From: Thamnaconus septentrionalis
Taxonomy: Eukaryota > Chordata > Actinopteri > Tetraodontiformes > Monacanthidae
DNA length: 64,000 bases
Reading direction: 5' to 3'
Assembly (NCBI GenBank): GCA_009823395.1
Contig: CM020509.1
Location: 9,146,001 to 9,210,000 of the forward strand
The notes under the pieces were generated by a model, which saw nothing but the letters and a program-made list of their open reading frames with translations, did not search any database and was not told the DNA's origin. Position numbers and translations under genes: made by a program. Below, in pieces: positions 25,965 through 37,500 of this stretch. Within the stretch, counting starts at the first letter, position 1. Each line of letters starts with the position of its first letter.

Positions 25965-26797
25965 CGCAACGCGGTTCTCTCAGGCGCACTTCAGCACCTC
26001 ACGCTGGGGCGGGCGTGAAAAAAACGCCACTGACCACGACGCCGGATAATTGCTTCCCATTTACTCACCGGCTTCGGACAAAAATAGCACGTCGCCCTTA
26101 ACGAATGTGCTGGGAAGCGCTGGAAGCCGTGATTGATAGTGCAGAGCAGGACGAGGCACCTTCGGAAAACCTGCACACATCCACTACATGGAATTGTGTC
26201 CAGTCATTTTCAAGCATTTTCATGTTTGGCTGCATTTTAACCCACCCCCCGGCCCCCCACCTCATGCCACATGCCTCCAGTATCAACACAGCTTCAGTCT
26301 GTTTTGTCTTGGGGTTGTTTTTTGGTGGGTTGGTGACAATTTGCACAGGCCTAACTGCTGTTTTTTCACACCAAAACGTTACCTGCATCACATCTGCGCG
26401 CCGCCGCCACCGCCGCCGCTCTCCCCCGGATCGACCCGCCAACCCTCCCCGTCCCCGTCGCCAGCCACATCACTCACAAACCCCTCTGCTTCTCGCCAGC
26501 CGCCAGAGCCAGAAGCCTCAAGCGAGAAGCCTCTGCTTTTTAAATGTCCCGTGTTAATGTTTTTGTTCCCGGCGTGACAATTTCTTTTTGATACCTAATC
26601 CGACAATGGCTCCCGGAGACGCGGCGGCTTCACGGAAATTTACTGTGACAAGGCATCAAGACTGAGCCCCCCCGCAGACCCCACCAGCCCTCCGAGGAGG
26701 AGAAGACCGTGCGATCCATGCGTCTGGGATCTGCGTTCCCCCTTCATCGATGCATACGGCAATTACAGTCCTCATTATCATCACCGCAGGAGGGATG

Positions 26798-27014
26798 CAC
26801 ACACACACACACGCACAAATGCACATATAGGAGCCGTTGTGCTTTGCTGCACAATCACGCTGGTGTAATAATCCTCTTGGACTCGGGTCAGATGGAGCAC
26901 ATCAACAATCACCGCACCTTACAAAACATGTGCCATGCATATCTCACATTTCATAACAGCCCCGTGCATGCAGCCCATCCATCGCTCTGCACACTCACAC
27001 ACACACACACACAC
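26798..27014. repeat. Two (CA)n microsatellites
   Basis: CA runs at 26798-26812 and 26996-27014, within 700 bp of apln exon 1, intron side. Confidence 0.9.
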
Positions 27015-27426
27015 AAAAACCCTTTAATATTTCATCTCTCGAGTCTTACGGGCAAAACGTCAAGGTGAGGCGGATTGTGAGAACGTATAAACCACCATAA
27101 TGAATCAACGGAAGCCAGACAAAAACAACAACAAACAAAAATAATCATAGCAATAATTACAATAATGATAATAATACACATTCAAGTTTCCCATGACAGC
27201 CATGACAGTGGAATAGCAGACGGTACAACCACTGCAGTGCAGTACTGTACACAGCCAGGTGCTGATATTCCTGCCTTTTTAGAGCCCACACAAAGCTAAG
27301 CACGCCGGCTTTCCTGATCAACTACAGCTGCACGAGCCGAGGAGAAGCGAAACGCAGGAGAGGCAGAAGAGAAAAAAAGCAGAGGGAGAGACGACCGGCG
27401 ACGAGGCTGGCCGCTCCTGTACTCAC

Positions 27427-27493
27427 CCGCACTGGCAGAACACAGCAGAGACACCAAGAGCACAATCACCAGCGTCAGGATCTTCACATTCAT
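27427..27493 (-). CDS. apln: Apelin preproprotein, coding exon 1 (signal peptide)
   Basis: This exon encodes residues 1-22 and the first base of codon 23 of preproapelin, the secreted ligand of the apelin receptor (a class A GPCR) that acts in angiogenesis, heart development and fluid balance. Translation on the minus strand gives a classic signal peptide: short n-region MNVK, a hydrophobic core ILTLVIVLLVSLLC, then small residues SASA before the likely cleavage site. It ends in a perfect donor, GTGAGT (27421-27426), in phase 1, matching the phase of the acceptor at exon 2. I chose the ATG at 27491-27493 because fish apelins start MNVK. An in-frame ATG 11 codons upstream (27524-27526) would add a charged extension before the signal peptide and is less likely. 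The transcription start and 5'UTR limit cannot be seen. Identification rests on recalled family sequence plus the matching second exon. Confidence 0.93.
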
Positions 27494-27544
27494 TTCTGCA
27501 CTCCCCTCTGGCTCTCTGCTAGTCACTCGCTGATATACTGTAGT

Positions 27545-27603
<59 letters not shown>

Positions 27604-27639
27604 GTGTGTGTGTGTGTGTTTGAAAGAGTGAGTGTGTGG

Positions 27640-27681
<42 letters not shown>

Positions 27682-28650
27682 AGAGGGGAGAGAAGAGAGG
27701 AGCAGCTGAGCGAGCAAGAAAGAGAGGGAGACTGTTTGCTCCCCTGTGTGTGTGTGAGAGAGAGTGTGTGTGTGTGTGTGTGTGTGTGGTGGCTCCCTGG
27801 CTGTGTGTATTTGCCTAAATGTGTATTTGTATATCAGCGTGTGCGCGCGCGTGCGTGTGTGTGTGACAGCGCCACTCCAAGACTGAAGGCTCGTCTTTAT
27901 CTTGAGCTCTCCCACGGAGGTGTGTGTGTGTGTGAGAGAGTGTGTCTGTGTGTGTGTGTGTGTGTTCTCTCCTTCTTCTTCTGTCAGAGAAAAGGCAGCG
28001 TGAGCCAAGTTCAGTGGAGCTGTGAATGTGCTGGAAGTCCGCTCGCAGGTCTGTCTGCTGGCATGTGTGCCTCGGTGTGTGTGTGTGTGTGAGTCTGGAT
28101 GGTCATGTGGCTTATGTATCATTGACTCTGTGGGTCACGGAAAAGGCTCGCCTCCCTCCCACCCTCCCTCCCACCCGCTCCGTCACCCGCTATCTCCACC
28201 CCTTTTCCACAAACATGCAATTGCACACGCGAGGAGGAAGGAGGAAGGGGAAGGAGAGGAAGGTGGGGGTGGGAGGTCGGGGGGTGGCGGGGTGGGGGGT
28301 GCCAGGAGGAAAGGCTAAGGTGGTGGTGGTGGTGCAGGCAGGTTTATGATAATAACCAAACAGACGCTCCTGTCGAAAAACTCTTTGAATTGAAAAAGAA
28401 CAGGAGGGGATGCCAAGACTCCAGAAATCAAAATACCAGCTTATTTGCAGGGGGAGTGGGAGCAGATGAAAGAAGGGAAGGTGTGAGATGAGGTTCAAGC
28501 CTTCCTGCCTTTGTGTCTGCAGCAGCTGTGCGCTCCTCGGCGCCGCCACCTCGCCGTTCTCTCGGCAGCCCCGCCTCCCAGCGCCGCACGGCCGCTTAAA
28601 TCACGCGCCCCGTTTGAAGTTAGCGTCCGTGACACTGGGAGTTAACCGCA
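27494..28650 (-). promoter_or_regulatory. apln 5' flank and 5'UTR region, with possible promoter
   Basis: This is the sequence immediately upstream of the apln start codon. The proximal half is dominated by the GT/CA cluster. A CpG-dense patch at about 28520-28640 contains, on the minus strand, a GC-box-like GGGAGGCGGGGC, the sort of element expected of a TATA-poor promoter. No convincing TATA box or transcription start was found. Between them lies purine-rich DNA (28220-28330). Confidence 0.3.
27544..28092. repeat. Compound (GT)n microsatellite cluster beside apln exon 1
   Basis: Five GT blocks occur at about 27544-27680, 27745-27788, 27838-27864, 27920-27965 and 28074-28091, separated by GA-rich or unique DNA. 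In the sense of apln they read CA. The nearest block is about 50 bp from the start codon, so the cluster lies in the 5'UTR or proximal promoter. The frames open through it on both strands (poly-VC and poly-HT) are products of the repeat. Confidence 0.95.
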
Positions 28651-31600
28651 GGAAAAAACTTATCAGACCCTCCTGATACCCATCTCAGGCCCAGCTATTT
28701 GTTCCGCTGCCCCTGAAGTCATTTGTTTTAAATGTGCGACGCAGATTATGTGCTCGGCACTGAACAAAAAAGGACAAAAAAAACAAAACAAAACGAGCTA
28801 CCCAGCACCACCGTATGATAAATGTGATTATTCTTTTTTTTCATTTGTTTGTAACACAATAAACAGGAAACGGTGCGTTTCTCATTTTGAATTGTGAGAA
28901 CTTTGTGCGGGCACTGGAAGCACAACAAACCTCCTTATCGGGTTTTGCCACAGAGCGACGTCAATGCTGCGACAGTCTGCGTCCACTGCAGAGGGAAATC
29001 ATTCTGGAGGCGCCACGAACTTTCTATGAAAACAGAAAATTACAGAAAAGAAAAAACGCTGCCCTCCGCCCTGTTACATCATTTGACACCCGTCCCTCCC
29101 CTGTTGTTCGGAATTTCAAGGAGTTGCATTTAGTGGAACAGATATATGAATAAAAGTGAGGGCCCATATTATGCAACCTTCACTTTGCTAATATGTTCTA
29201 ATGATCATCCATGGCCATAAGTTACCAGTTTTTCAGGTTGTTTGGTTTTTTTTTAGCTGGAAGCCAAAACAGAGCAGTTTTTGTGGCAAGCTGTAAACAG
29301 AGGGCTAAACATTCTCTTTTCACAAGCTCTGTAGAGGTTAAATAGTGCAAAGCTGCTCCAATGTATCTGGGATGAAGATCTAAAGCTGGGTATAATATAA
29401 TATGACCCTTAAACGTGGGCAGGAGGCTAAATATGCTGATTTCTGCAAATCTCAGCTCGCAGCTTTTTTGTGCTAAACATCCTTGTCACTAAAGATCAGA
29501 AATTACCCTGTAAGACCTTCCACAGTTGGCTTTTAATGGTCAGTTCTCTTCACTCTGGACCTTAAAGGACACATGATGGATGGATGGACCTCCTTTGGTC
29601 ACAACCTCCAGACAGGACCCCCGCCCGCATCCTCCCAGATTCCCCTCCTTTTTCTATGTGTTGTCACTAAACAGTCACTTTAGTGGTTGCAGACCTGAGA
29701 AAAGGGGCCCTGTGACCCTCGACTGCGCAGCCCTGCGGCTTCACACAGTCCCGCCCATTGTCCCCGCCAAGGCCCGGCGGTCCCGGGGGCAACGTGTCCC
29801 CGCCACCCACTTGAGATGCGACAACGAGAGCACCTTCCATTTTTACATGCGCCACTTGAAGCCTTCACTCCATGAGTAGCAATCCTCTCACCTCAGGGGT
29901 GGGCCAACTCCCCCCCGTGCCACCCCCCACCCTCCTCACCCCCCGGGGGCTAAAGATGCTTATCCAATCCCGTCCTTTTTTTAGCCCAAAGATAATTCTC
30001 CCAAGTGCCTTTAGAAGAATCTGCTTGGTGCGCACTGATCACTGACAGAAACAGCACCGGCGCTTCTTTCCATTCGTGCATAATGAGAAATAGAAGGCAT
30101 TACAGGGCCATTATCAGCCCACTTAGTAGTTAGAAAGAGGTGGGAGTCGTTTAAAATTCAATTAAAACCCACACGTAGGAGCGATTTCAAAGCAACGTTG
30201 TAGCCGCCGGCAGAGTTGTTTCAAATTAACAGACAAACGGGGAGGGCTGGGGGGGGGGTCTCGAAATACCAAGGATGAGCCGAATCCAGGTGCTACACGA
30301 GCTAATTTACGACCGACCATGAAACACTCTATGGATGTATGAGTACCTGAGACCCTTTTAAAGTTGGCAGTGCCCTCAAATGTTCGCAGGCCATTAGCTT
30401 TAATTGTCTTAGCTTGAAGCAAATCCTCGCACTGAAAAAAAAAAACCCAACAGATGGAGTGTCAGTGGACGGGAGCCTAAGCCGACGGAGGGGTTTTGGC
30501 GGATGTGGAGCGGGACCTGGCAACCCGACGCGGACGACAACTGGCGGAGAGGGCACGTGCCTCAACGCAGGAAGCACTTGGCTGTTTACAGGAAGTGCTT
30601 GATGAGGGCACGTCGCGCATATTTGGAATTCGCTCGCTGATGTCATGACGGCTTTTCCTCATTCCTGAGGCCTCGACAACAAACAACCTGACATTCCCCG
30701 GAGTGGGAGTGTGACTCGGCGACGTGGTTCCGTCTTATTCATTTCCCCCTCGTCTTTCCTCTCTGGAATATTAGTCAGGCCGGAGTGCAGAAAATGTCGA
30801 CAGGTGGCTCCCGACGGCAGCGGCCGCGGCTAAATCAGTCCCCCACCCGCTCTGCTGAACGGCGCGCTGCATTATTTACCGTATTCACAATTAATGTGTT
30901 TCCTGTTTGTCATCCGCCCCCGCGCACTCCGCTCCTGATTTGTGAAATGCTAATGAAGCGTTTGCGGATGTTTGTTTGTATTGTCTCGTCGGCGAACCGA
31001 ATCGCATTGTTGTGCAAAAAGTAATCTCCCCTTCATCTGCATCCGCTTCCATTTTTAGTCTTCCATCACGCGGCACCTTCATCAGGATGGAAACGAAGTC
31101 GCAACCGGCTTCAAAAATAAGCGTCGGCGTCTCGGGGCGAATGCAAAATGTCACTGGCGAGGCCGGGTCGGCGCCGCTAATTAGCTTCCTCGGAGAGATT
31201 ACTAATGAAAGGATGACATCTTCATTAGGACGTTTCAAAGTCTGCGTCTTTCAACAGTGAGTCTAAGCTGCCTTTTTTTTTTTTTTTTTGCCTCTTCTGA
31301 AGCATTTAAACGAATGTGATTCTCCCCTCGGGTGGCCTGCCTGCGCCTCATATCATGAAATGTCAAGAATCAGAGGCGCGCCGCTGGATTAACTTATCTG
31401 CCTCTAATCGCAACATTATCGGCAGGCAGCAAATTTCAGCTGAGAAATGTTTCTGGGCCTCGCCAAAGCTCCCCGCAGTAGATAGGGCTGCAATTTTCTG
31501 CAGGAACTCGGCTTTCCGTTCTATCTGGTTGCCTCAGAGCAACCGTGTACTCGGAAGCATTTTCTGTAATTTCTCACCGGCACGACTGGAGTTTTCTAGC

Positions 31601-33672
31601 AATCATTAAAAGGCCATACAGAAGTGTTGTTGCCCTGAAATGCAGCAGTTAACAATTATCCTTAAAGTCAAGGAACTGGTTGCTTCTAACAAGGCTGTTT
31701 TAACTTGCTGTCTTTTATTTTGTGATTATTTTGGAGAAAATTTCACGGTTCCTTTTCGCACCAGCTGGAGTTTATCTCCTCAAACGCCGGACAGGCTCTG
31801 AACTCCTGATAATCACAAACCAACCCCCTCGCACTCATAGACTAGAGAGGAACGCAATTTCCTTTAGCAAACGTAACACAAACAGAAATTTTCCTTCTTT
31901 TTATAACCTCAAGCAAACTAATCCTTACATCCTGTGGTATGTGAGGATTGTGCAAAATCCAGCGTCACCGAATGGAAATTCACCGGGGCCGTCATGACTT
32001 TCCAAACTCTCCTGAATCAAAGGAGAGTCATTTCCCTCCTCCCTGGGGAATTGTGTGAGGTGGTGCTGGTGTTGTGTGACTCTCGCACACTTGTCTCGAC
32101 AATCGCAGCATTGCGGTTCAACACAGATTGGTCACCAGAGGACGACTCACCGTTAGATTAAAAAAAGGAAACACGTTTTCATGTCCAGGCTGCACTTTTC
32201 ACCAACACATCAGGTGACTTCCGTCTTATTGTGAATTTCTTAAACACAAGTCTAGGGGGCAGATTTTTATCCTGTGATGTTGCACCTGCAGGATGTGCCC
32301 TGACTAAAAGAAAAAAAAAAGAAAATCTGCAAAACTAACAAAATGACCTTTGGAATCTAATAGTTTACCATACATTTGTCAGTCTGGTTTTAGACCAAAG
32401 CATGATCAAACTCAAAGAGCGTGCAAGAAGGAAAAAAACACGCCCAGAACCCTCATGAGCCTGTCAAACCCAGATTTTGCACAGATATCGTACAACAACA
32501 ATAGGGGAAGGCTTTGAATGCATGCGCGCCCTTCTAATCAGCAATAAAAAAAATCTACGGGGGGTTTTCACCAGGTGGCAGGTGATACCAATCCACCCTC
32601 AGAGTGTTTCAACGCCAGTGCTGAATGTTTCTTTGCAACAAGAGTTTGACTTCTCACCCTAATTCTGGCTCCTGAGCTGCAAGAAGCAGAGTAGGTGCAG
32701 TCGTTTTACTGGAGCTCTGATCCTCTTTTCTTTAGTTTTCCATCATGCATAAGAGATCATCCATCCTTCTTTCATTGTCACACATGTTTGAGCAGCGTCA
32801 CAACAAGCCAAAGAGCTTTTTTTTGCATCCAAAGCAGGAACTTGTTTTATGTTGTTCAGGGGGTTTAATCCATCCAAACCGTGGCAGATAGTTTGGAAAT
32901 GGCTGATTTGTTTCCAATAAATGCCGTGTTTTTCTTTTTTCTTTTTAAGTGCTCAGGACTGTACATGTTGTGGCTTGGACCGGCCGGTCGACACACCGAG
33001 GCGGAGAAATGCGACTTGACAGACGAGAGATAAGGAACTAGGAGGGTTTTTTTTTTTCTCAGAGGGAGAACTCAGAGGCTGGAAGCAGACGTGAGGTGTC
33101 TTTGAAAAGTCTGTGGAGAAGTGAAGGAGCTGAAGATCAATGTCTGCTCGGAACCTGATGCACTGAACCATCCAGCGTTTCTTCTAATTTCTTCTGCCTC
33201 GATGCAAGTTGTGGGGAGTTTTTCTCTTCTTCTGGTTTGATTCAGATTCACAATAGTTAAGGAAAACAAAAAACATTTTTTTGGTTGAGTATGAAGCTGA
33301 ACTCCTTCTCCCCTTTCTTATCTCTAATCCTCAATCTGGAGATGTTTTTACAAAGGATTTGAAATGTTTCTGAGTCATTTTCCTCCCGTTTTGGTAGCTC
33401 AAGTTTCTAGAAACTGTAGATATGTTGGCAAGTATCACTCAATTGACCAAGTATTATCTTTGTTAGGGGAGGTTTGTGGCAGATTGAGGCCACACACAAG
33501 CAAATTGTACACTAGCACACGGTTGAACTGAAATTCTGCCAGACCACTAGGGGGCAATACATGGGTTTGGCTCATAGAAAGATAAATACTATTCCTCTGA
33601 GTTTGGTTTGTTTTTCTCAGGTGGAGTATTAACACACATATTCCGAATTATACTGGTAGACATTTCATTGTG
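28651..33672. other. Intergenic DNA, no gene seen
   Basis: No exon recognised. The stretch holds repeat copy B (29159-29412) and a GC-rich patch with scattered TAATGA, TAATTAG and ATTAAT motifs (30870-31260). Homopolymers are common. Confidence 0.55.
29159..29412 (+). mobile_element. Dispersed repeat family, copy B (MITE-like)
   Basis: The left end AGGGCCCATATTATG and the right end ATAATATGACCCTT are imperfect inverses, suggesting terminal inverted repeats around a 250-bp non-coding body. TTAA follows the right end (29409-29412), which would fit a piggyBac-type insertion, but no TTAA is present at the left. The core at 29292-29310 is shared with the other copies. A second, partial copy of the core follows at about 29417-29445. 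Confidence 0.5.
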
Positions 33673-33680
33673 GCCTAACG

Positions 33681-33768
33681 CCATGCAAGTCTATGGGGTC
33701 AAAATGAAAATGATGAAAATTTTTCTTCCTCCAAGGTGGGGCGTGACAGGAAAGTTTGAGAACCACTG
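33681..33768 (+). mobile_element. Short non-autonomous mobile element, copy 2 (internally deleted)
   Basis: This 88-bp copy shares both ends with the element at 11-201 but lacks about 100 bp of its middle, including the hairpin. Flanking 8-mers gcctaacg (33673-33680) and gcctaaag (33769-33776) match at seven of eight positions. It sits among other repeat-like DNA beginning near 33530. Confidence 0.7.
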
Positions 33769-34277
33769 GCCTAAAGTAAAGACTCAAAGGTCCAGTTAGG
33801 CTGCAATTCCATGGAAGCGAAAGCTATAGGAAATAATTTAGACATTTGGCGACCCCTCTGGTTGGCATGCGTAGTTGCAGGCAGAAAATCCATTTTGTTC
33901 CTTCTCCTTGATATACTGTTCGGATGAATCCAGGGAAGTTTATCTCAGAGGCGGATGACCTCAGTGAGAACTGAGATGTCTTCTTCATATTCTTCTTCTT
34001 CTTCTGGATCAACTGGTTTTAATCCCTCTTCCTGTCAGCATGATGTCAGACTGTTGGACAGTTATCCTGTTGGACAAAGAGGAAGGCACATAAAACTCAC
34101 ACCGCAGAACTTTCGTGAGCCTTTTCCACCATCAGTATTTCCTTTAAAGACAAAAGCATGTCATTTATGTTCAGAATGGATGGGAGTGTGGTTGGACCGG
34201 CCGAGGTCGACCGATTAAACATCTTCATTCCGTAAAAACACATCCATATGCAAGCGTTTACCTTGAATTAACCTCGG

Positions 34278-34547
34278 GTGAATCTCGCTTTTTCATTCTC
34301 CACTGAGGACAGGCTGCCTTGTTTTTATGAGTGGGAGTTCATGACTGTCACCCAAAAGAGGAGTCCACACACAGTGGAAAATGTAAAACAGCCTCAATGT
34401 TACAAAAGAACTCTCCTGATCCTGCTAGTCTTCTTCTGCTCCTCATGCCTGTGTTGGTTTGGAAGACAAAGTCGGGCTAAACAGGCCAGAAGAGGACAGG
34501 AAGAAGCTTTGGAGGCTGATGGCAACCCACTGACTGGTCTGGTCTGA
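34278..34547 (+). other. Open frame with a hydrophobic segment, unrecognised
   Basis: The frame encodes 89 residues. Near residues 44-61 is a strongly hydrophobic, Cys-rich stretch (LLILLVFFCSSCLCWFG), followed by a basic then acidic tail. I recognise no family, see no clear promoter or splice sites, and consider it more likely chance than a gene. Confidence 0.12.
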
Positions 34548-37500
34548 CTGGTGTATGTGACTCTAAAAATCAGTGTGAACACACAGGTATAAATGTAACA
34601 CTGCAACTGACCTGCATGGACAAAGTAAATGAATCCTCCAAAAAGTCTTACGGCGTGCCGTCCCGGGAATGCATGAAACGGTGTTCCCATGTATTATTGG
34701 CATCATTAGTATGATGGTTTAATACATCATGGTGATTACGCTGGGACATTAAGCAGCTCGTATGCCTCTTGCTCCTATAGCGTGATTGATTTTTTGTCTT
34801 GCTCGCAGACGGTGTAATGGCGCACTGCCTCTTAAGGCAGAAGACTTTGAAATGTCACTTTGAATAAATGGAGGAAAAATAACTTTTCTTCTTGTACAGC
34901 TGCTGCTGTGCGTGAGCAAAGTAAAGAAAATAGGTTAGTTAAAGAACAAAGTCGGGAAGCTCTGACGAATGTTTTGAAGTCACAGCTCTTTTTTTCTTTT
35001 CTTTTTTTTGTGCGTCGCCTCCGCCTGTAAAAAGTTCTCTTTCATGTCTTGTCACCTTCAGACATTATGGATTCTCTTTGCTCTTTCCGGGAAGAAAGAA
35101 AAGAAATTCAAATTCTTCTCTCTCCCCCTTTTTTTTTTTTTTGAATATTTCCGTTACGTGCAATCAAACTAAATAATTCATGGTCACACTGACTATAAAG
35201 TTCAAGCGGCTCTGGCGACTGTTTCCCCAGCTGCAACTTCATTAATGACACGCTATGGTTTACGGTCTGCTTGGAACTTTGGGTATTTCGAGTATAATTT
35301 GTTTCTGTTTTATGTTGCACCACCCTGGTCCCCACCTGCCGGGCCGGGGTAGATGAAGGCCATTTCTCGACATGAGTTTTGAGACCCATTAAACAGGTTT
35401 TTCTTTTTTTTTTTTTAAATACGTATCACAATGAAATGCAGATGGCGAGCACCTGAGAGCTCAATAAAAATACTCACCTCCACTACTTTGCTACTCGACC
35501 TGCAGAGTTTGCACTGGTAGAAAAAAGTCATTGAAAAATTTGATTTAAAAAAATGAAAGAGTGGGTAAAGGTTAAAAAAAGAAAAGGGCAGAGAGCTGTC
35601 TCATCTTTGCGCGGTGGAGTTAAATACGGCCGTGAAAATTGTTAAAAAAGGGATAAAAGGCGTACAAAAAGGGAAATGGAGCAGGCGAAGGATACGCCGT
35701 CCTTTAAACTTTGGGCAAGCTGGCAGCGCTTGATGAATGGATGCCTCAGAAGGAACAGCGTCTCCTCGCAGGGAATGCCTGACCTCTCTCAGTTACGTAG
35801 CAACTAGCTGTTGGCCAGTCGCGGATTGTGTTTCACATCATTTTTATCCAGCAACGCGGCGCACCTGAGCCGGAAATCAAAAGCAGATGTGCGTCCCGCA
35901 ACATTTTCTTAACTCGCTCTCTCTCGGCTCTTTTTGTCCAGCGTACTCGGGGTTAATTGAACAGTTCCTGCTATTTGCTTCCAACAACAGCTCCGGCACT
36001 GGATCTGACGCGGCGGAGGCAACAAACACCTGGGCCGCAAACATGCAACGTGCTCGCACATCTGCTCAGCGCTAGCCGGGCGGCTGGATTGCTTTATGCA
36101 GCGGAACCAAAGCTTTTCATTGCTGTGATGTCAACAGAAAGCTTAATACGGTTAACACATTTTCACTACACCCAATGTAAAAAAAAAAAAAACATCTCAA
36201 TGCGCCTGCGGAGAATTTCTGCCCACTTCTGACTCTACAGGATTGCTGCTTTTTTTTTTTTTGTGCAATATCAATCTGGCTCTTTTGCACAAGGCTAAGT
36301 ACTATCATATGATAAAGGCAAAAGAAAGAGATCCAAGTTTTAGACTAATAGCAAACAGATCACTGCACACCACTCTGGGTCGCCAATTTGACTCTGAATG
36401 TCATAAATTCATGGGTCTGACTTCAGCAGCCTGGCTGTTGGACGTGTTTTGGATCCGGCTCCGATGTCTGCTGGTGTCTCTTTCTCTTAGTTCAGCTTTC
36501 AGCTTGACGGAGACATGAGGCAGCACTCCGACCGAACACCATTAAAGCACAGCAGGAAGTGGACGCACACCTACTTCACCTTGCTGATGATAGTCATTTT
36601 GGCTCCGCTGTCGGCTCCAGCGCCTCAGTGGACTGGCAGGCGGCAGTGTGGTCAGTATAGTGCAGGGATTTGATACTGGCTTGACTGTTAAGATGATGAA
36701 TTGTACAAGGATCCGAGGTAATATAATGCTGTCATCAAACCGGAGCTTCTAAATCACAGACTTGCACTAATCTACACCAGAACAGCACTCTGCGATGCTG
36801 TACATCTTGTTTGTGGTTCAACTTCAAGAGACAGTTCAGTTTTGCACCAGACTGATGCCACTTCTGCTACATCACCAGCATGGCATTAATCTTCTCTTAA
36901 TTGTCTGGGACTATTGTCATCATAAATAGCACGCTGACTTTTCCCTTGCCTGCAAAGGGAAAAGTTTGCAATTTATATTCCCATCCAAATTGATCTGTAC
37001 ATTGACTTTTACTATATTAATTACTCTGTCATTTTCTAATCATAGTGCAAAATCTTTGTGCACTGTTTTAATAGTCAGCAAATTCTACCAATCTCTAGAG
37101 ATCTGATGAGTTCTGACAATTTGCAAAGTTTTGCTGTTGTTCTACAGTCTGTGCAGCTTATAGCAGTGCTGAGAGCACTGAGGGGGAAGAATTTTCATTT
37201 GTCACTCTGTGATGGATTTGTGTGATTTGGGATTCTGTTCGGATGTGTAGACAACAACGTGCTGTAATTGCGACAGAAGAGACACAACATTTTCTGAAAC
37301 TCTAATCACACACAACATGTACTGTATATTTGCACAAGTCCTAGTTATAGTTAAAACTATTGCACCGGAATTATACCCTAAATAGCTCTTATATGCTGTG
37401 TGTGGGGCCCAGTCAGCTATTAGCTTTGGCTCCTGTAGCCTTCAAGCTGCAATCCAATCAAGCAATCAGCTCCGTTATCTGTTTGCTTCATTAATCAAAC

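Larger units (their letters stand above)
13005..27426 (-). other. apln intron 1 (14.4 kb)
   Basis: This GT-AG, phase-1 intron joins the two coding exons. Reading frames inside it are short, lack paired splice sites and resemble nothing I know. It holds CA/GT microsatellites (13153, 13732, 16675, 25505, 26798 and 26996), a hAT-like fragment near 17347, an inverted repeat-family copy near 21160-21265 and a CCAC-type run near 25939. CpG-dense DNA lies at about 25600-26060. GC-rich patches with AT-rich homeodomain-type motifs, for example 15830-16200 and 22430-22770, could be enhancers, but nothing here proves it. Confidence 0.85.

Noticed and set aside
27491..27526. Upstream in-frame ATG giving apelin an 11-residue N-terminal extension
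   Set aside because: The extension is polar and would precede the signal peptide; known apelins start at the MNVK-type Met. Kept as an alternative only.
27523..28122. 199-codon minus and 162-codon plus frames upstream of apln
   Set aside because: Both are translations of the GT/CA microsatellite (poly-HT and poly-VC).
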